A stretch of 15,283 bases of DNA from CAYNRQ01 sp964399875. Its GTDB lineage: Archaea; Aenigmatarchaeota; Aenigmatarchaeia; QMZP01. The notes beneath the pieces were generated by a model that did not search any database, was not told the DNA's origin, and worked only from the letters and a program-made list of their open reading frames with translations. The translations under genes were made by a program, and so were the position numbers. The stretch lies in assembly GCA_964399875.1 (NCBI GenBank), contig CAYNRQ010000025.1:1-15283 (forward strand). Reading direction: 5' to 3'. Of this stretch, positions 1 to 6,130 are shown piece by piece. The stretch's first letter is position 1. Every line of letters begins with the position of its first letter.

Positions 1-51
1 TTAACCAATTGTGTGTGACTGGTGGTAAGGAGCTAATCAATTAACCGTTTG

Positions 52-62
52 AGATTTATAAC
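52..62 (+). promoter_or_regulatory. TATA box for the first TIM-barrel gene
   Basis: A TTTATA element centred near base 57 lies about 28 bases before the ATG at 86, the spacing expected for an archaeal promoter with a leaderless or nearly leaderless transcript. No Shine-Dalgarno sequence precedes the ATG. I see nothing else I can name in bases 1-85. Confidence 0.55.
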
Positions 63-85
63 CAATAAAAACAAATTCTGTTATT

Positions 86-883
86 ATGTTGCCAAAGTTC
101 GGATGTTTAACAAATCCTACAAAGGATATTGTCAAGGAGATAGAGAAGATAGGCAAATCCGGTTTTGATTTTGTAGAGATAAATATAGAAATCCCCAATG
201 GAAAACCTGAAATTATCATTAAGAGAAAAGCAGAGATAAAAAGAGCAATAAAGAAATACAATCTATCCGTAATCAGCCACACAGCATGGTGGATGAATTT
301 CGGAAGCTTTTATCCTGCTATAAGAAAGGCGTGGATTGAAGAGGCCAAGAAGGCTGTCAGGGCGACAAAACTTCTTGGTTCAGAGTATATAAACTTTCAT
401 GCATATGCTGTGGGGATGCCGTACAAAACCAAAGGTTACAAAAAGCACGCCCTGAACATCTTTGCAGAATCCATGAGAGAAATTGTTTCATACGCAAAAA
501 AACATGGAGTAAAAGTAATGCTTGAAAATGTCCCGGGTGTTGGCTTTAAAGAGTTCAAGGATTTTAAATATATAATAGACAAAACCCAGGACCTTTATGT
601 GCATCTGGATGTGGCCCATGCTTTTGTCATCGGAGGAATGAAAGAGATCAAGAAATACATCAAAAGATTCAGAAAAAAACTGGTTCACATCCACATTAGC
701 GACAACAACGGTCTTGAAGACCAGCACATCGCCATAGGACAGGGCAAGATAGATTTCCAGGAAGTCGCAAAGGCCCTGAAGAAAATAAACTATCAGGGAA
801 CAATAGGTTTTGAGGTCTTTACAGACTGGAACTCAGTGAAGAAATCCATGAAAAACATAAGGAAGACATGGTGGGCTACATGA
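86..883 (+). CDS. Endonuclease IV / sugar phosphate isomerase superfamily TIM-barrel protein
   Basis: A 265-residue cytoplasmic metal-dependent TIM barrel of the AP endonuclease 2 / xylose isomerase-like superfamily. Candidate metal ligands appear in order at strand ends: H65 (VISH), H105 (INFH), E147 (VMLEN), D175 and H178 (HLDVAH), H203 (HIHISDN), D212 and H214 (DQH), and E243 (GFEVF). This matches the nine-ligand pattern of endonuclease IV, but the HIHISDNNGxxDxHIAIGQG stretch is also typical of sugar phosphate isomerases/epimerases. Substrate is therefore undecided between abasic-site DNA and a sugar. The ATG at 86 fits the TATA box about 28 bases upstream. The stop overlaps the start of the next gene by four bases (ATGA), so the two barrels are probably translationally coupled. 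Family assignment is sure; the exact reaction is not. Confidence 0.85.
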   Translation: MLPKFGCLTNPTKDIVKEIEKIGKSGFDFVEINIEIPNGKPEIIIKRKAEIKRAIKKYNLSVISHTAWWMNFGSFYPAIRKAWIEEAKKAVRATKLLGSEYINFHAYAVGMPYKTKGYKKHALNIFAESMREIVSYAKKHGVKVMLENVPGVGFKEFKDFKYIIDKTQDLYVHLDVAHAFVIGGMKEIKKYIKRFRKKLVHIHISDNNGLEDQHIAIGQGKIDFQEVAKALKKINYQGTIGFEVFTDWNSVKKSMKNIRKTWWAT

Positions 884-1689
884 AAGCCAAAGTCAGGTTA
901 GGCCCTGCGGGATCAGGAGGATATTCTAATTCTACTGTAGAGGGCGTGCAGAAGCTGCCTGGATTAGGCCTTCAGGCCCTGGAAGTTGAATTTGTGAGGG
1001 GCGTTCATATGAGCATAGAATTAGCCAAAAAAATAGGCATAGAAGCAAAGAGAAACAATATAGAATTAAGTATACATGCGCCTTACTATATAAACCTGGC
1101 CTCTAAGGAACCAAAGAAGATCAAGGAAAGCAAGAAAAGGATACTGGATTCCTGCGAAAGAATGCACCATATGGGGGGTGGGCCGGTGGTTTTCCACCCT
1201 TCATATTTCGGAGGGCGGGACAAGGAAAAGGTCTTCCAGATCACCAGGGAGGCTGTACTGGACATGCAGAAAACCATAAAGAAAAACAGATGGAACTGCA
1301 AGCTGTCCCCTGAAACAACAGGAAAGCACTCGGCCCTGGGAAGCCTTGATGAAACAATCCGTCTTGTAAAGGAAACAGGGTGTTTCATGTGTGTGGACTT
1401 CGCTCATCTTTACGCCCGCAATTACGGGAGGATAAACTACGCAGAGGCCTTAGATAAACTAAAGGCCCTAAAGCTCAAACACCTTCATATCCATTTCTCA
1501 GGAATAGAATTCACAGCCAAGGGAGAAAAAAACCACGTGGTCTTGGACAGCAACCCCCCATTCAAACCTCTAGCAGAAGAAATTCTAAACAGAGGCCTGG
1601 ATGTGACCATAATCTCTGAAAGCCCCATTACATGGAAGGATTCCCAGAAGATGAGAAAGATCTTTGAAGATCTGGGGTATAAGTTCTGA
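880..1689 (+). CDS. Endonuclease IV-like (Nfo family) TIM-barrel protein
   Basis: A 269-residue protein resembling archaeal endonuclease IV, which cuts DNA 5' of abasic sites in base excision repair. Visible ligands are H66 (SIHAPY), H106 (VFHPSYFGG), E145 (SPETTGK), D173 and H176 (CVDFAHLYAR), H205 (HIHFSGIE), H219 (GEKNH) and E247 (ISESP). The Asp of the E. coli D-x-H motif is Lys217 here, within GEKNH, so one zinc ligand differs from the bacterial enzyme. I chose ATG 880 rather than the in-frame ATG at 868: it gives a four-base ATGA overlap with the upstream gene and the family-like beginning MKAKVRLGPAGSGG. Co-transcription with the preceding barrel suggests related substrates. Endonuclease activity is inferred from family, not shown. 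Confidence 0.82.
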   Translation: MKAKVRLGPAGSGGYSNSTVEGVQKLPGLGLQALEVEFVRGVHMSIELAKKIGIEAKRNNIELSIHAPYYINLASKEPKKIKESKKRILDSCERMHHMGGGPVVFHPSYFGGRDKEKVFQITREAVLDMQKTIKKNRWNCKLSPETTGKHSALGSLDETIRLVKETGCFMCVDFAHLYARNYGRINYAEALDKLKALKLKHLHIHFSGIEFTAKGEKNHVVLDSNPPFKPLAEEILNRGLDVTIISESPITWKDSQKMRKIFEDLGYKF

Positions 1690-1720
1690 TTTTCGTCTTT
1701 TGTCTTAAACACACATAACA

Positions 1721-1729
1721 TTTATAAAT
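1721..1729 (+). promoter_or_regulatory. TATA box of the por operon
   Basis: TTTATAAAT is centred about 30 bases before the porG ATG at 1755, in the 65-base gap after the endonuclease gene. This predicts a transcript start only a few bases before the ATG. There is no Shine-Dalgarno sequence, so porG is probably read from a nearly leaderless message. Confidence 0.6.
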
Positions 1730-1754
1730 CTACCATACCCCAATACTGGGTTAT

Positions 1755-2291
1755 ATGACCGAGATAAGGGTCCATGGAAGAGGAGGAATGGGTGCTGTTA
1801 CCTTGGTGGAACTTCTGGCCAAGGCGGCAGGCCTTGACGGGAAATACTCCCAGGCCTTTCCAGCTTTTGGTCCGGAAAGGAGAGGGGCCCCTGTGAAGGC
1901 CTTTTGCAGGATATCAGACACTCCAATAACAACAAGGGCCCAGATATACAATCCTGATTACATTGTTGTCCTGGACCCATCCCTTCTTAATCTGCCAGAT
2001 GTTTCAGGGAGGCTAAAGCAGGAATCCACCATAATGGTCAATTCCAATAAGGAAATAAAGGCAGCAGGCCAGCAAAAAATCCAGGCCTTTGACGCAACAA
2101 AGATCGCCATGGAAGTCCTTGGCAGGCCAATAGTAAATACAGCCATGCTGGGGGCCTTTGCCAGGATGACAGGCCTTGTGACCTTGGAGTCTGTCAGGAA
2201 GGTTGTTGAAGAAAGATTTCCAGCAAAGACTGGAGAGATAAACAGGAAACTGGCCGAAGAGGCCTACAATAAGTTTGGAGGCAATGAATGA
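1755..2291 (+). CDS. porG: Pyruvate:ferredoxin oxidoreductase, gamma subunit
   Basis: A 178-residue gamma subunit of the 2-oxoacid:ferredoxin oxidoreductase family, part of the cytoplasmic complex that converts pyruvate and CoA to acetyl-CoA and CO2 while reducing ferredoxin. The N-terminus carries the family signature HGRGGMGAVT (7-16), followed by SQAFPAFGPERRGAPV (32-47) and NPDYIVVLDPSLL, and the length is normal. It opens the operon and its stop overlaps the porD start (ATGA at 2288-2291). Pyruvate is preferred as substrate because the downstream alpha subunit is PorA-like, though other 2-oxoacids cannot be excluded from this subunit alone. Confidence 0.93.
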   Translation: MTEIRVHGRGGMGAVTLVELLAKAAGLDGKYSQAFPAFGPERRGAPVKAFCRISDTPITTRAQIYNPDYIVVLDPSLLNLPDVSGRLKQESTIMVNSNKEIKAAGQQKIQAFDATKIAMEVLGRPIVNTAMLGAFARMTGLVTLESVRKVVEERFPAKTGEINRKLAEEAYNKFGGNE

Positions 2292-2581
2292 CCCAGAAAA
2301 AAGCCGTCCAGGCAGTTTCAACAGCGGCAGTGATAAGAGAACCAGGATCATCCAGGAAAAACAAAACAGGATCCTGGAGATCATCCAGACCAGTCTCCAC
2401 AGACAGATGCACAGGGTGCGGTATATGTGTATGGTACTGCCCCGAGGGTTGTATAAAGATAAAAGAAAAGAATGGAAAAAGGATAGTAGAGATAGATTAT
2501 GATTACTGCAAGGGGTGCATGATATGCGTCCAGGAATGCCCTGCAAAGGCCATGGAATCAGAAAAGGAGGGTGAGGAATGA
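2288..2581 (+). CDS. porD: Pyruvate:ferredoxin oxidoreductase, delta (ferredoxin-like) subunit
   Basis: A 97-residue electron-transfer subunit with two [4Fe-4S] sites. Cys 41, 44, 47 and 51 form CxxCxxCxxxC, and Cys 74, 77, 80 and 84 form the second such motif. Proximal Pro residues after C51 and C84 are typical of bacterial-type ferredoxins. The basic, Ser-rich stretch before residue 37 is the usual N-terminal extension of PorD. Both ends overlap neighbours by four bases (porG before, cutA after), so gamma, delta and CutA are likely translationally coupled. Within the complex it would pass electrons from the thiamine diphosphate centre to soluble ferredoxin. Confidence 0.92.
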   Translation: MTQKKAVQAVSTAAVIREPGSSRKNKTGSWRSSRPVSTDRCTGCGICVWYCPEGCIKIKEKNGKRIVEIDYDYCKGCMICVQECPAKAMESEKEGEE

Positions 2582-2904
2582 GTTATGCAGCCGGTTTCAT
2601 AACAGCAAAGAATGAAGTGGAAGGAAAAAAGATAGCAGGAAATCTTTTAGAAAAAAAGCTTGTGGCCTGCTGTAATATTATACCAAAAATAAATTCCATA
2701 TACTGGTGGAAGGGAAAGATAGAAAACACCACCGAGTCCCTGTTAATAATAAAAACAAGAAAAGAACTCACAGATAAGATAATAGAAGAGGTCAGGAAAA
2801 CCCATTCGTATGAAACACCAGGAATAGAGTTCCTGAAAATTGTGAAAGGAAACCCAGATTTCCTAGAATGGATTTCAAAGGAGACGAAAAAAGGAATGGT
2901 TTAG
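2578..2904 (+). CDS. cutA: CutA-family divalent-cation tolerance protein
   Basis: A 108-residue protein with the full set of CutA motifs: LVACCNIIPKINSIYWWKGKI (29-48 and adjoining), ESLLIIKT (53-60), HSYETPGI (76-83) and the terminal GNPDFLEWI (91-99). CutA folds as a ferredoxin-like domain and assembles into a very stable trimer. It has been linked to tolerance of copper and other divalent metals, though its exact biochemical role is unsettled. The odd point is position: it sits inside the por operon, with a four-base overlap with porD and only one base before porA. It should therefore be made together with the oxidoreductase. The family call is secure; any role in Por assembly is my inference. 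Confidence 0.93.
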   Translation: MSYAAGFITAKNEVEGKKIAGNLLEKKLVACCNIIPKINSIYWWKGKIENTTESLLIIKTRKELTDKIIEEVRKTHSYETPGIEFLKIVKGNPDFLEWISKETKKGMV

Positions 2905-2905
2905 T

Positions 2906-4036
2906 ATGTCCAAGAAAGTAATATCAGGTGCTCAATCAGTAGCTGAGGCAGTTAAACTCTGCAAACCGGATGTTATAGCAGTATATCCCATCACACCCCA
3001 GACCATTATATCCGAAACAATCGCCCAGATGGTTGCTGATGGGGACATAGATGCAGAGCTTGTGATGGTGGAGTCAGAGCACAGTGCAATGTCAGCATGC
3101 ATTGGAGCCTCAGCAACAGGTGCGAGAACATACACAGCAACTGCAAGCCAGGGCCTGGCTCTCATGCATGAGATGCTCTTTGCAGCAAGCGGAATGAGGC
3201 TGCCCATAGTCATGACAGTTGCAAACAGGGCCCTTAACAGCCCCCTGAACATATGGAATGATCAGCAAGATTCTTTTTCACAAAGGGATTCAGGATGGAT
3301 ACAGCTTTATGTGGAAACAGCCCAGGAAGCCTTTGATACCCAGATACATGCATTCAGGATTGCAGAAGGGTTGAGAACACCTGTTATGGTGTGTTTGGAT
3401 GGTTTTCTTATCACCCATACATATGAACCAGTGAAAACAACAGACCAGGAAACAGTGAAAAAATTCCTGCCAGAATTAAGCCCGGCAGACACCCTGAATC
3501 CATCAAAACCACTCACCCTGGGTGCGGTAGGCGGCCCCCAGCACTATATGTTTTTCAAGAAACAGCAACAGGAAGCAATGGAAAAAGCCCTTGAAACAAT
3601 CCAGAAAACAAACTCAGAATACGCATCTGCTGTGGGAAGAAAGTATGGTAACGGGCTTATAGAAACAGCAAACATGGAAGGCAAGGAACACGCCCTGATA
3701 ACAATAGGCTCTGTGGCGGGCACGGCAAGACCTGTTATAGAAAAAGAGAACACAGGCCTGATAAGGGTAAAAGCCCTGAGACCATTTCCAGCAGAAGCGT
3801 TAAGAAAGAAATGCAAAGACCTAAAATCAATAGGAATCCTGGAAAAGGATATATCCATAGGTCACAACGGAGCTCTTTATGATGAAGTGAAATCAGCTCT
3901 TTACCAGATGGATGGCAAACCAAAAATCTCAGGATTCATAGCAGGTTTGGGTGGTAGAGACATTACAGAAAAAAACATAGAATACATAATCCAGAAAATA
4001 AAGGAAGGCAAAGAAGGAACAGAATGGATACTGTAA
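2906..4036 (+). CDS. porA: Pyruvate:ferredoxin oxidoreductase, alpha subunit
   Basis: A 376-residue alpha subunit carrying the pyrimidine-binding and transketolase-C-like domains of the enzyme. Landmarks are AVYPITPQT (25-33), VESEHSAM (55-62), TATASQGLALMHE (77-89) and the PorA-typical NIWNDQQDSFSQRDSGWIQ (115-133). Length and ending are normal. It starts one base after the cutA stop. The diphosphate-binding beta subunit (PorB), which normally follows at once in porGDAB operons and is needed for activity, is absent: the next gene is radC after 257 bases. The complex therefore needs a beta subunit from elsewhere in the genome. Confidence 0.95.
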   Translation: MSKKVISGAQSVAEAVKLCKPDVIAVYPITPQTIISETIAQMVADGDIDAELVMVESEHSAMSACIGASATGARTYTATASQGLALMHEMLFAASGMRLPIVMTVANRALNSPLNIWNDQQDSFSQRDSGWIQLYVETAQEAFDTQIHAFRIAEGLRTPVMVCLDGFLITHTYEPVKTTDQETVKKFLPELSPADTLNPSKPLTLGAVGGPQHYMFFKKQQQEAMEKALETIQKTNSEYASAVGRKYGNGLIETANMEGKEHALITIGSVAGTARPVIEKENTGLIRVKALRPFPAEALRKKCKDLKSIGILEKDISIGHNGALYDEVKSALYQMDGKPKISGFIAGLGGRDITEKNIEYIIQKIKEGKEGTEWIL

Positions 4037-4090
4037 TTTATCAGAAACATACCAGATACTTAGTATTTTAACTGACAGATATATTATTTT

Positions 4091-4240
4091 ATGGAACATG
4101 CTGAACAAACACTATTATTTGGTGATCATACCCAAAGTAAAGTTGCTGTTAGCAAAGCAATTTTTGCACCACCTATGCAAATGTCTTTTCTGGATACTAG
4201 GTTTACGAGTTATGTCGAACCAACAAACCCATGGCTTTAG
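4091..4240 (+). pseudogene. Probable remnant of an IS200/IS605 tnpB 3' end
   Basis: A 49-codon open frame, MEHAEQTLLFGDHTQSK... to ...VEPTNPWL, ends in a TAG that lies in the loop region of a hairpin (4229-4248). This is the arrangement seen where tnpB stops at the right end of IS200/IS605 elements. Stops in the same frame at about 4061 and 4070 (TAG, TGA) show that no longer coding region precedes it. The peptide could be the low-complexity tail that follows the TnpB zinc finger, with GD as a remnant of CGD, but the match is weak. Alternatively it is random open frame. The remainder of 4037-4293 holds only the radC promoter. Confidence 0.35.
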
Positions 4241-4248
4241 CCAGGGGT
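4229..4248 (+). repeat. IS200/IS605-like right-end hairpin
   Basis: CCCATGGC and GCCAGGGG pair around a TTTA loop, giving an eight-pair stem with one A-G mismatch. Stems closed over TTTAG and followed by a purine-rich GGGGTGA are characteristic of IS605-type right ends, which also form the 3' end of the TnpB guide RNA. No transposase of useful length is present, so this would be a scar or a non-autonomous end. Confidence 0.45.
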
Positions 4249-4265
4249 GACATAGTGGCATCTAA

Positions 4266-4278
4266 TTTTATATAATAA
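4266..4278 (+). promoter_or_regulatory. TATA box of radC
   Basis: TTTTATATAATAA is centred about 22-24 bases before the radC ATG at 4294, predicting a leaderless or very short-leader transcript. It lies immediately downstream of the putative transposon hairpin. Confidence 0.55.
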
Positions 4279-4293
4279 AACCAATTCAATTTT

Positions 4294-4995
4294 ATGGAAG
4301 TGAAAAAACATAGCAGACAAATTGTAAAACTTAAAGATCTACCCGAAGATGAAAGACCTAGAGAACGGCTTATAAGATTCGGTCCAAGCACTCTTAGTAA
4401 TCAGGAACTGATGGCAGCCATACTTGGAACAGGAAATAAAAATGAAACAGTTCTTGACATTGTACGAAGAATATTATCAAAGTATAATCTAAAAGATTTC
4501 TCTCAAATTACTGTGACCAAACTAAAGAAAATATCCGGTATAAGTGATGCTAAGGCCTGCCAATTAGTTGCTGCCATTGAACTGGGTAAAAGAATGACTG
4601 TTCATATACCAGAGAGAAAAAATAAGATAAAAACAGCGGAAGAAATTGCAAAAATTTTTATATCAAAAATGAGGGGTATGAAAAAGGAAGTTTTGAAAGG
4701 TCTTTACCTAGATTCTAAACTCAGACTCCTGAAAGAAGATACCATTTCAATTGGAGGTTTGAATGCAAATTCTATTCAGCCAAGTGACATATTCAGGAAT
4801 GCAATCTCTGAAGCAGCTGCAGCTATTATATTAATTCATAACCACCCATCTGGTGATCCAGAACCCAGCCAAAGGGATATAATAGTAACAAAGAAACTTG
4901 TAAAGGCAGGGAAACTTCTGGGAATAGAAATGTTGGACCACATTATAATTGGAGATAGCTGTTATATAAGTCTAAAAGAATCAGGATTATTGTGA
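4294..4995 (+). CDS. radC: RadC/MPN-domain protein (JAMM family)
   Basis: A 233-residue RadC-family protein. An N-terminal helix-hairpin-helix-like region (about residues 20-100, including LSNQELMAAILGTG and ITVTKLKKISGIS) is followed by an MPN/JAMM domain. Metal-binding residues are H182 and H184 in LIHNHPSGDPEPSQRD, with D195 as third ligand. Despite the name, a direct role in DNA repair is not established for the family, which is often found near mobile elements and restriction systems. Full length, with no signs of decay. Its 3' end overlaps the convergent regulator gene by nine bases. RadC is far commoner in bacteria than archaea, so lateral acquisition is possible, especially next to a possible insertion-sequence scar. 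Confidence 0.9.
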   Translation: MEVKKHSRQIVKLKDLPEDERPRERLIRFGPSTLSNQELMAAILGTGNKNETVLDIVRRILSKYNLKDFSQITVTKLKKISGISDAKACQLVAAIELGKRMTVHIPERKNKIKTAEEIAKIFISKMRGMKKEVLKGLYLDSKLRLLKEDTISIGGLNANSIQPSDIFRNAISEAAAAIILIHNHPSGDPEPSQRDIIVTKKLVKAGKLLGIEMLDHIIIGDSCYISLKESGLL

Positions 4996-5280
4996 GTTTT
5001 CATATTCAAGTTTTTTTATGCTTTCAGCCAGCTTTAGTGCTTTTTTCCCTTTTTCAGAAAGAGAATAAATAGAAACAGCTCTTCTTCCCATTCTCTTTGC
5101 CCTTACTTTTATAAGATTCAAGGATTCCAATTCCCTGAGCCTTTGACTCCTCATTTTTTCTACAGCACAGACATCAGACATTGCCTTGAAACGTCTGGGG
5201 CCTTTTTCAAGGCTTCTAAGCATATTGTACGTGTATTTTTTTCCCAGAAGCCTTATTATTCCTTTTTCTTCACTTACCAT
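4987..5280 (-). CDS. HxlR-like winged-helix transcriptional regulator
   Basis: A 97-residue single-domain winged-helix protein. IIRLLGKKYTYNMLRSLEKGPRRFKAM (8-34) matches the HxlR-type start (LGxKWTxxIL...GPxRFxxL). MRSQRLRELESLNLIKVRA (43-61) is the recognition-helix region, and RRAVSIYSLSEKGKKAL (66-82) the beta wing and final helix. Such proteins bind operators as dimers and often repress their own gene or a neighbour. A strong inverted repeat at 5292-5314 sits just before its start codon and is the obvious candidate operator. The gene converges on radC (nine-base overlap) and diverges from the micro-ORF at 5381. Target genes and signal are unknown. Confidence 0.8.
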   Translation of the reverse strand: MVSEEKGIIRLLGKKYTYNMLRSLEKGPRRFKAMSDVCAVEKMRSQRLRELESLNLIKVRAKRMGRRAVSIYSLSEKGKKALKLAESIKKLEYENSQ

Positions 5281-5282
5281 TT

Positions 5283-5294
5283 TTTAAATTTAAA
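5283..5294. repeat. 12-base AT palindrome before the regulator start
   Basis: TTTAAATTTAAA is a perfect self-complementary sequence 3-14 bases upstream of the regulator start codon (ATG at 5280). It is too close to serve as TATA box for that ATG but could be part of an operator together with the adjoining inverted repeat at 5292-5314. Confidence 0.45.
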
Positions 5295-5314
5295 CGCATA
5301 ACCTTTATGCCTTT
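5292..5314. promoter_or_regulatory. Candidate operator: 23-base inverted repeat
   Basis: AAA-c-GCATAA, three central bases CCT, then TTATGC-c-TTT: both half-sites match in nine of ten positions, the single mismatch being C opposite C. It covers about -12 to -34 relative to the regulator start on the minus strand, where TATA and BRE elements would lie. The size and symmetry suit a dimeric winged-helix protein, so autoregulation is the simplest reading. It also lies about 67 bases before the divergent micro-ORF. Confidence 0.55.
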
Positions 5315-5349
5315 TCGAACCATTTTGGTAAAAGCCTTACAAAAAGTAA

Positions 5350-5359
5350 AGTTTATAAA
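5350..5359 (+). promoter_or_regulatory. TATA box of the 31-residue micro-ORF
   Basis: GTTTATAAAC, preceded by a purine-rich BRE-like AAAAAGTAAA, is centred about 26 bases before the ATG at 5381. That is the expected distance to a transcript start lying exactly on the start codon, so a leaderless message is predicted. Confidence 0.6.
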
Positions 5360-5380
5360 CAACAATCCCAATTATTAAAG

Positions 5381-5476
5381 ATGGATACCATAACATTATT
5401 TCTAAGGAGGATATCAAGGGAACTTGTGGCTATAAGAAAAGAATTGGAAAAATCTACCAAGAAAGAAGAAAAATAA
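5381..5476 (+). CDS. Leaderless micro-ORF, 31-residue charged helix
   Basis: Thirty-one codons encode a peptide beginning MDTITLFLRRISRELVAIRK and ending in a Lys/Glu-rich tail. It looks like one amphipathic helix: hydrophobic residues Ile4, Leu6, Leu8, Ile11, Leu15, Ile18 and Leu22 recur every three to four positions among Arg, Lys and Glu, which suits a short coiled coil or protein-protein contact. Support for its reality is a well-placed TATA box (5350-5359) giving a leaderless start, and exact packing between its neighbours: its stop ends one base before the convergent rhomboid stop. It is divergent from the winged-helix regulator. I recognise no family, and function is unknown. Confidence 0.5.
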   Translation: MDTITLFLRRISRELVAIRKELEKSTKKEEK

Positions 5477-5477
5477 T

Positions 5478-6056
5478 TTACTTCATATATTTTTCTTCCC
5501 ATTCATCCAGTTCCCTGTCAGATATTATCTCCTTTTTCTTTGGCCTTTTCGGTTCAGTATATCTGCTTCTCAACAAGAAACCAGAAGCAAAGCCACCACC
5601 CATACCAAACAAATGTGCAGCATGGGCCGTTCCATCCGGAGAAAACAAACCAGCCAGATCAACCCCCACCCATACAAAGGCAGCAATTACTATATACATG
5701 GGAACACCAAGGGCCCACACAACCTGCTTGGGCCTTATTACAGTAAGGGCTCCCAATAAACCGAATATGGCTCCTGATGTCCCCAGGGTTGCGGAATAAA
5801 ATAAAATATCAGCTATGGATGAAATAATACCGGCAGAAAAGAAAACTATAAGAAATTTTTTAGAACCTATGTATTTTTCCAGAATTGAACCAAACATGGC
5901 AAGGGCGAACATATTGAAATAAAGATGATTAAAATCTGTGTGCACAAAGATATGGGTTATAATGGTCCATGGTCTTTCCAAAGCAGTATTTGAAACAAGC
6001 ACAAAACCTGATTCAATGCCGGGAAGACTCTGGTGAGCAAATAAACAACTGTACAA
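5478..6056 (-). CDS. Rhomboid intramembrane serine protease 1 (5' end frameshifted)
   Basis: A 192-residue frame encoding the rhomboid core, a membrane protease that cuts transmembrane helices. Key residues are N48 in HLYFNMF (oxyanion), catalytic S94 in GTSGAIFG, and catalytic H148 in AHLFGMGGG. A charged cytoplasmic tail follows residue 165. The frame can only start at a TTG (6056) that gives an implausible N-terminus (YSCLFAHQSLPG) with no first membrane helix. That helix is present in another frame from ATG 6100. One base appears to be missing at about 6020-6023, joining ...LLTRVFP to GIESGFV... . The gene is thus either inactivated, read by frameshifting, or carries a sequencing error. 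Catalytic residues are intact, which favours error or recent mutation. Confidence 0.85.
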   Translation of the reverse strand: MYSCLFAHQSLPGIESGFVLVSNTALERPWTIITHIFVHTDFNHLYFNMFALAMFGSILEKYIGSKKFLIVFFSAGIISSIADILFYSATLGTSGAIFGLLGALTVIRPKQVVWALGVPMYIVIAAFVWVGVDLAGLFSPDGTAHAAHLFGMGGGFASGFLLRSRYTEPKRPKKKEIISDRELDEWEEKYMK

Positions 6057-6100
6057 ACAAAAGTGAAAACAAATGCAACACCATAAAACCTGTCTTCCAT
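6020..6100 (-). pseudogene. Out-of-frame first membrane helix of rhomboid 1
   Basis: From ATG 6100 on the minus strand the codons read MEDRFYGVAFVFTFVCTVVY followed by LLTRVFP, a classic rhomboid first helix. The frame then runs to an early stop near 5960 with no rhomboid character. Adding one base in the CCCGG at 6019-6023 restores ...VFPGIESGFVLVSNTALERPW, which lines up with rhomboid 2 (ALFNGFTELFALTPAM). A TATA-like ATATATAA lies about 25-30 bases before this ATG, so it is the natural start of the gene. Confidence 0.75.
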
Positions 6101-6130
6101 ATTTTAATAATCATTTACATTTTATTATAT
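6101..6130. promoter_or_regulatory. Overlapping divergent promoters, rhomboid 1 and permease 1
   Basis: Only 30 bases separate the two start codons. On the plus strand TTTTAATAA lies about 26 bases before ATG 6131. On the minus strand ATATATAATAA, just inside and before the permease start, lies about 25 bases before ATG 6100. Each promoter therefore occupies the other gene's transcript start, and the two should exclude one another. Confidence 0.5.

Noticed and set aside
868..879. Four-codon upstream start for the second TIM barrel
   Set aside because: ATG 880 gives the common ATGA overlap and a family-like N-terminus; 868 would overlap by 16 bases without benefit.
2013..2546. A 177-codon minus-strand frame over porG and porD
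   Set aside because: It is antisense to two certain genes, and its Leu/Cys/Phe-rich sequence has no domain. Overlapping promoter or ribosome binding site not seen.
5969..6130. Upstream extension of permease 1
   Set aside because: The extra 54 codons overlap the rhomboid 1 coding strand, and the paralogue begins at the position equivalent to ATG 6131.
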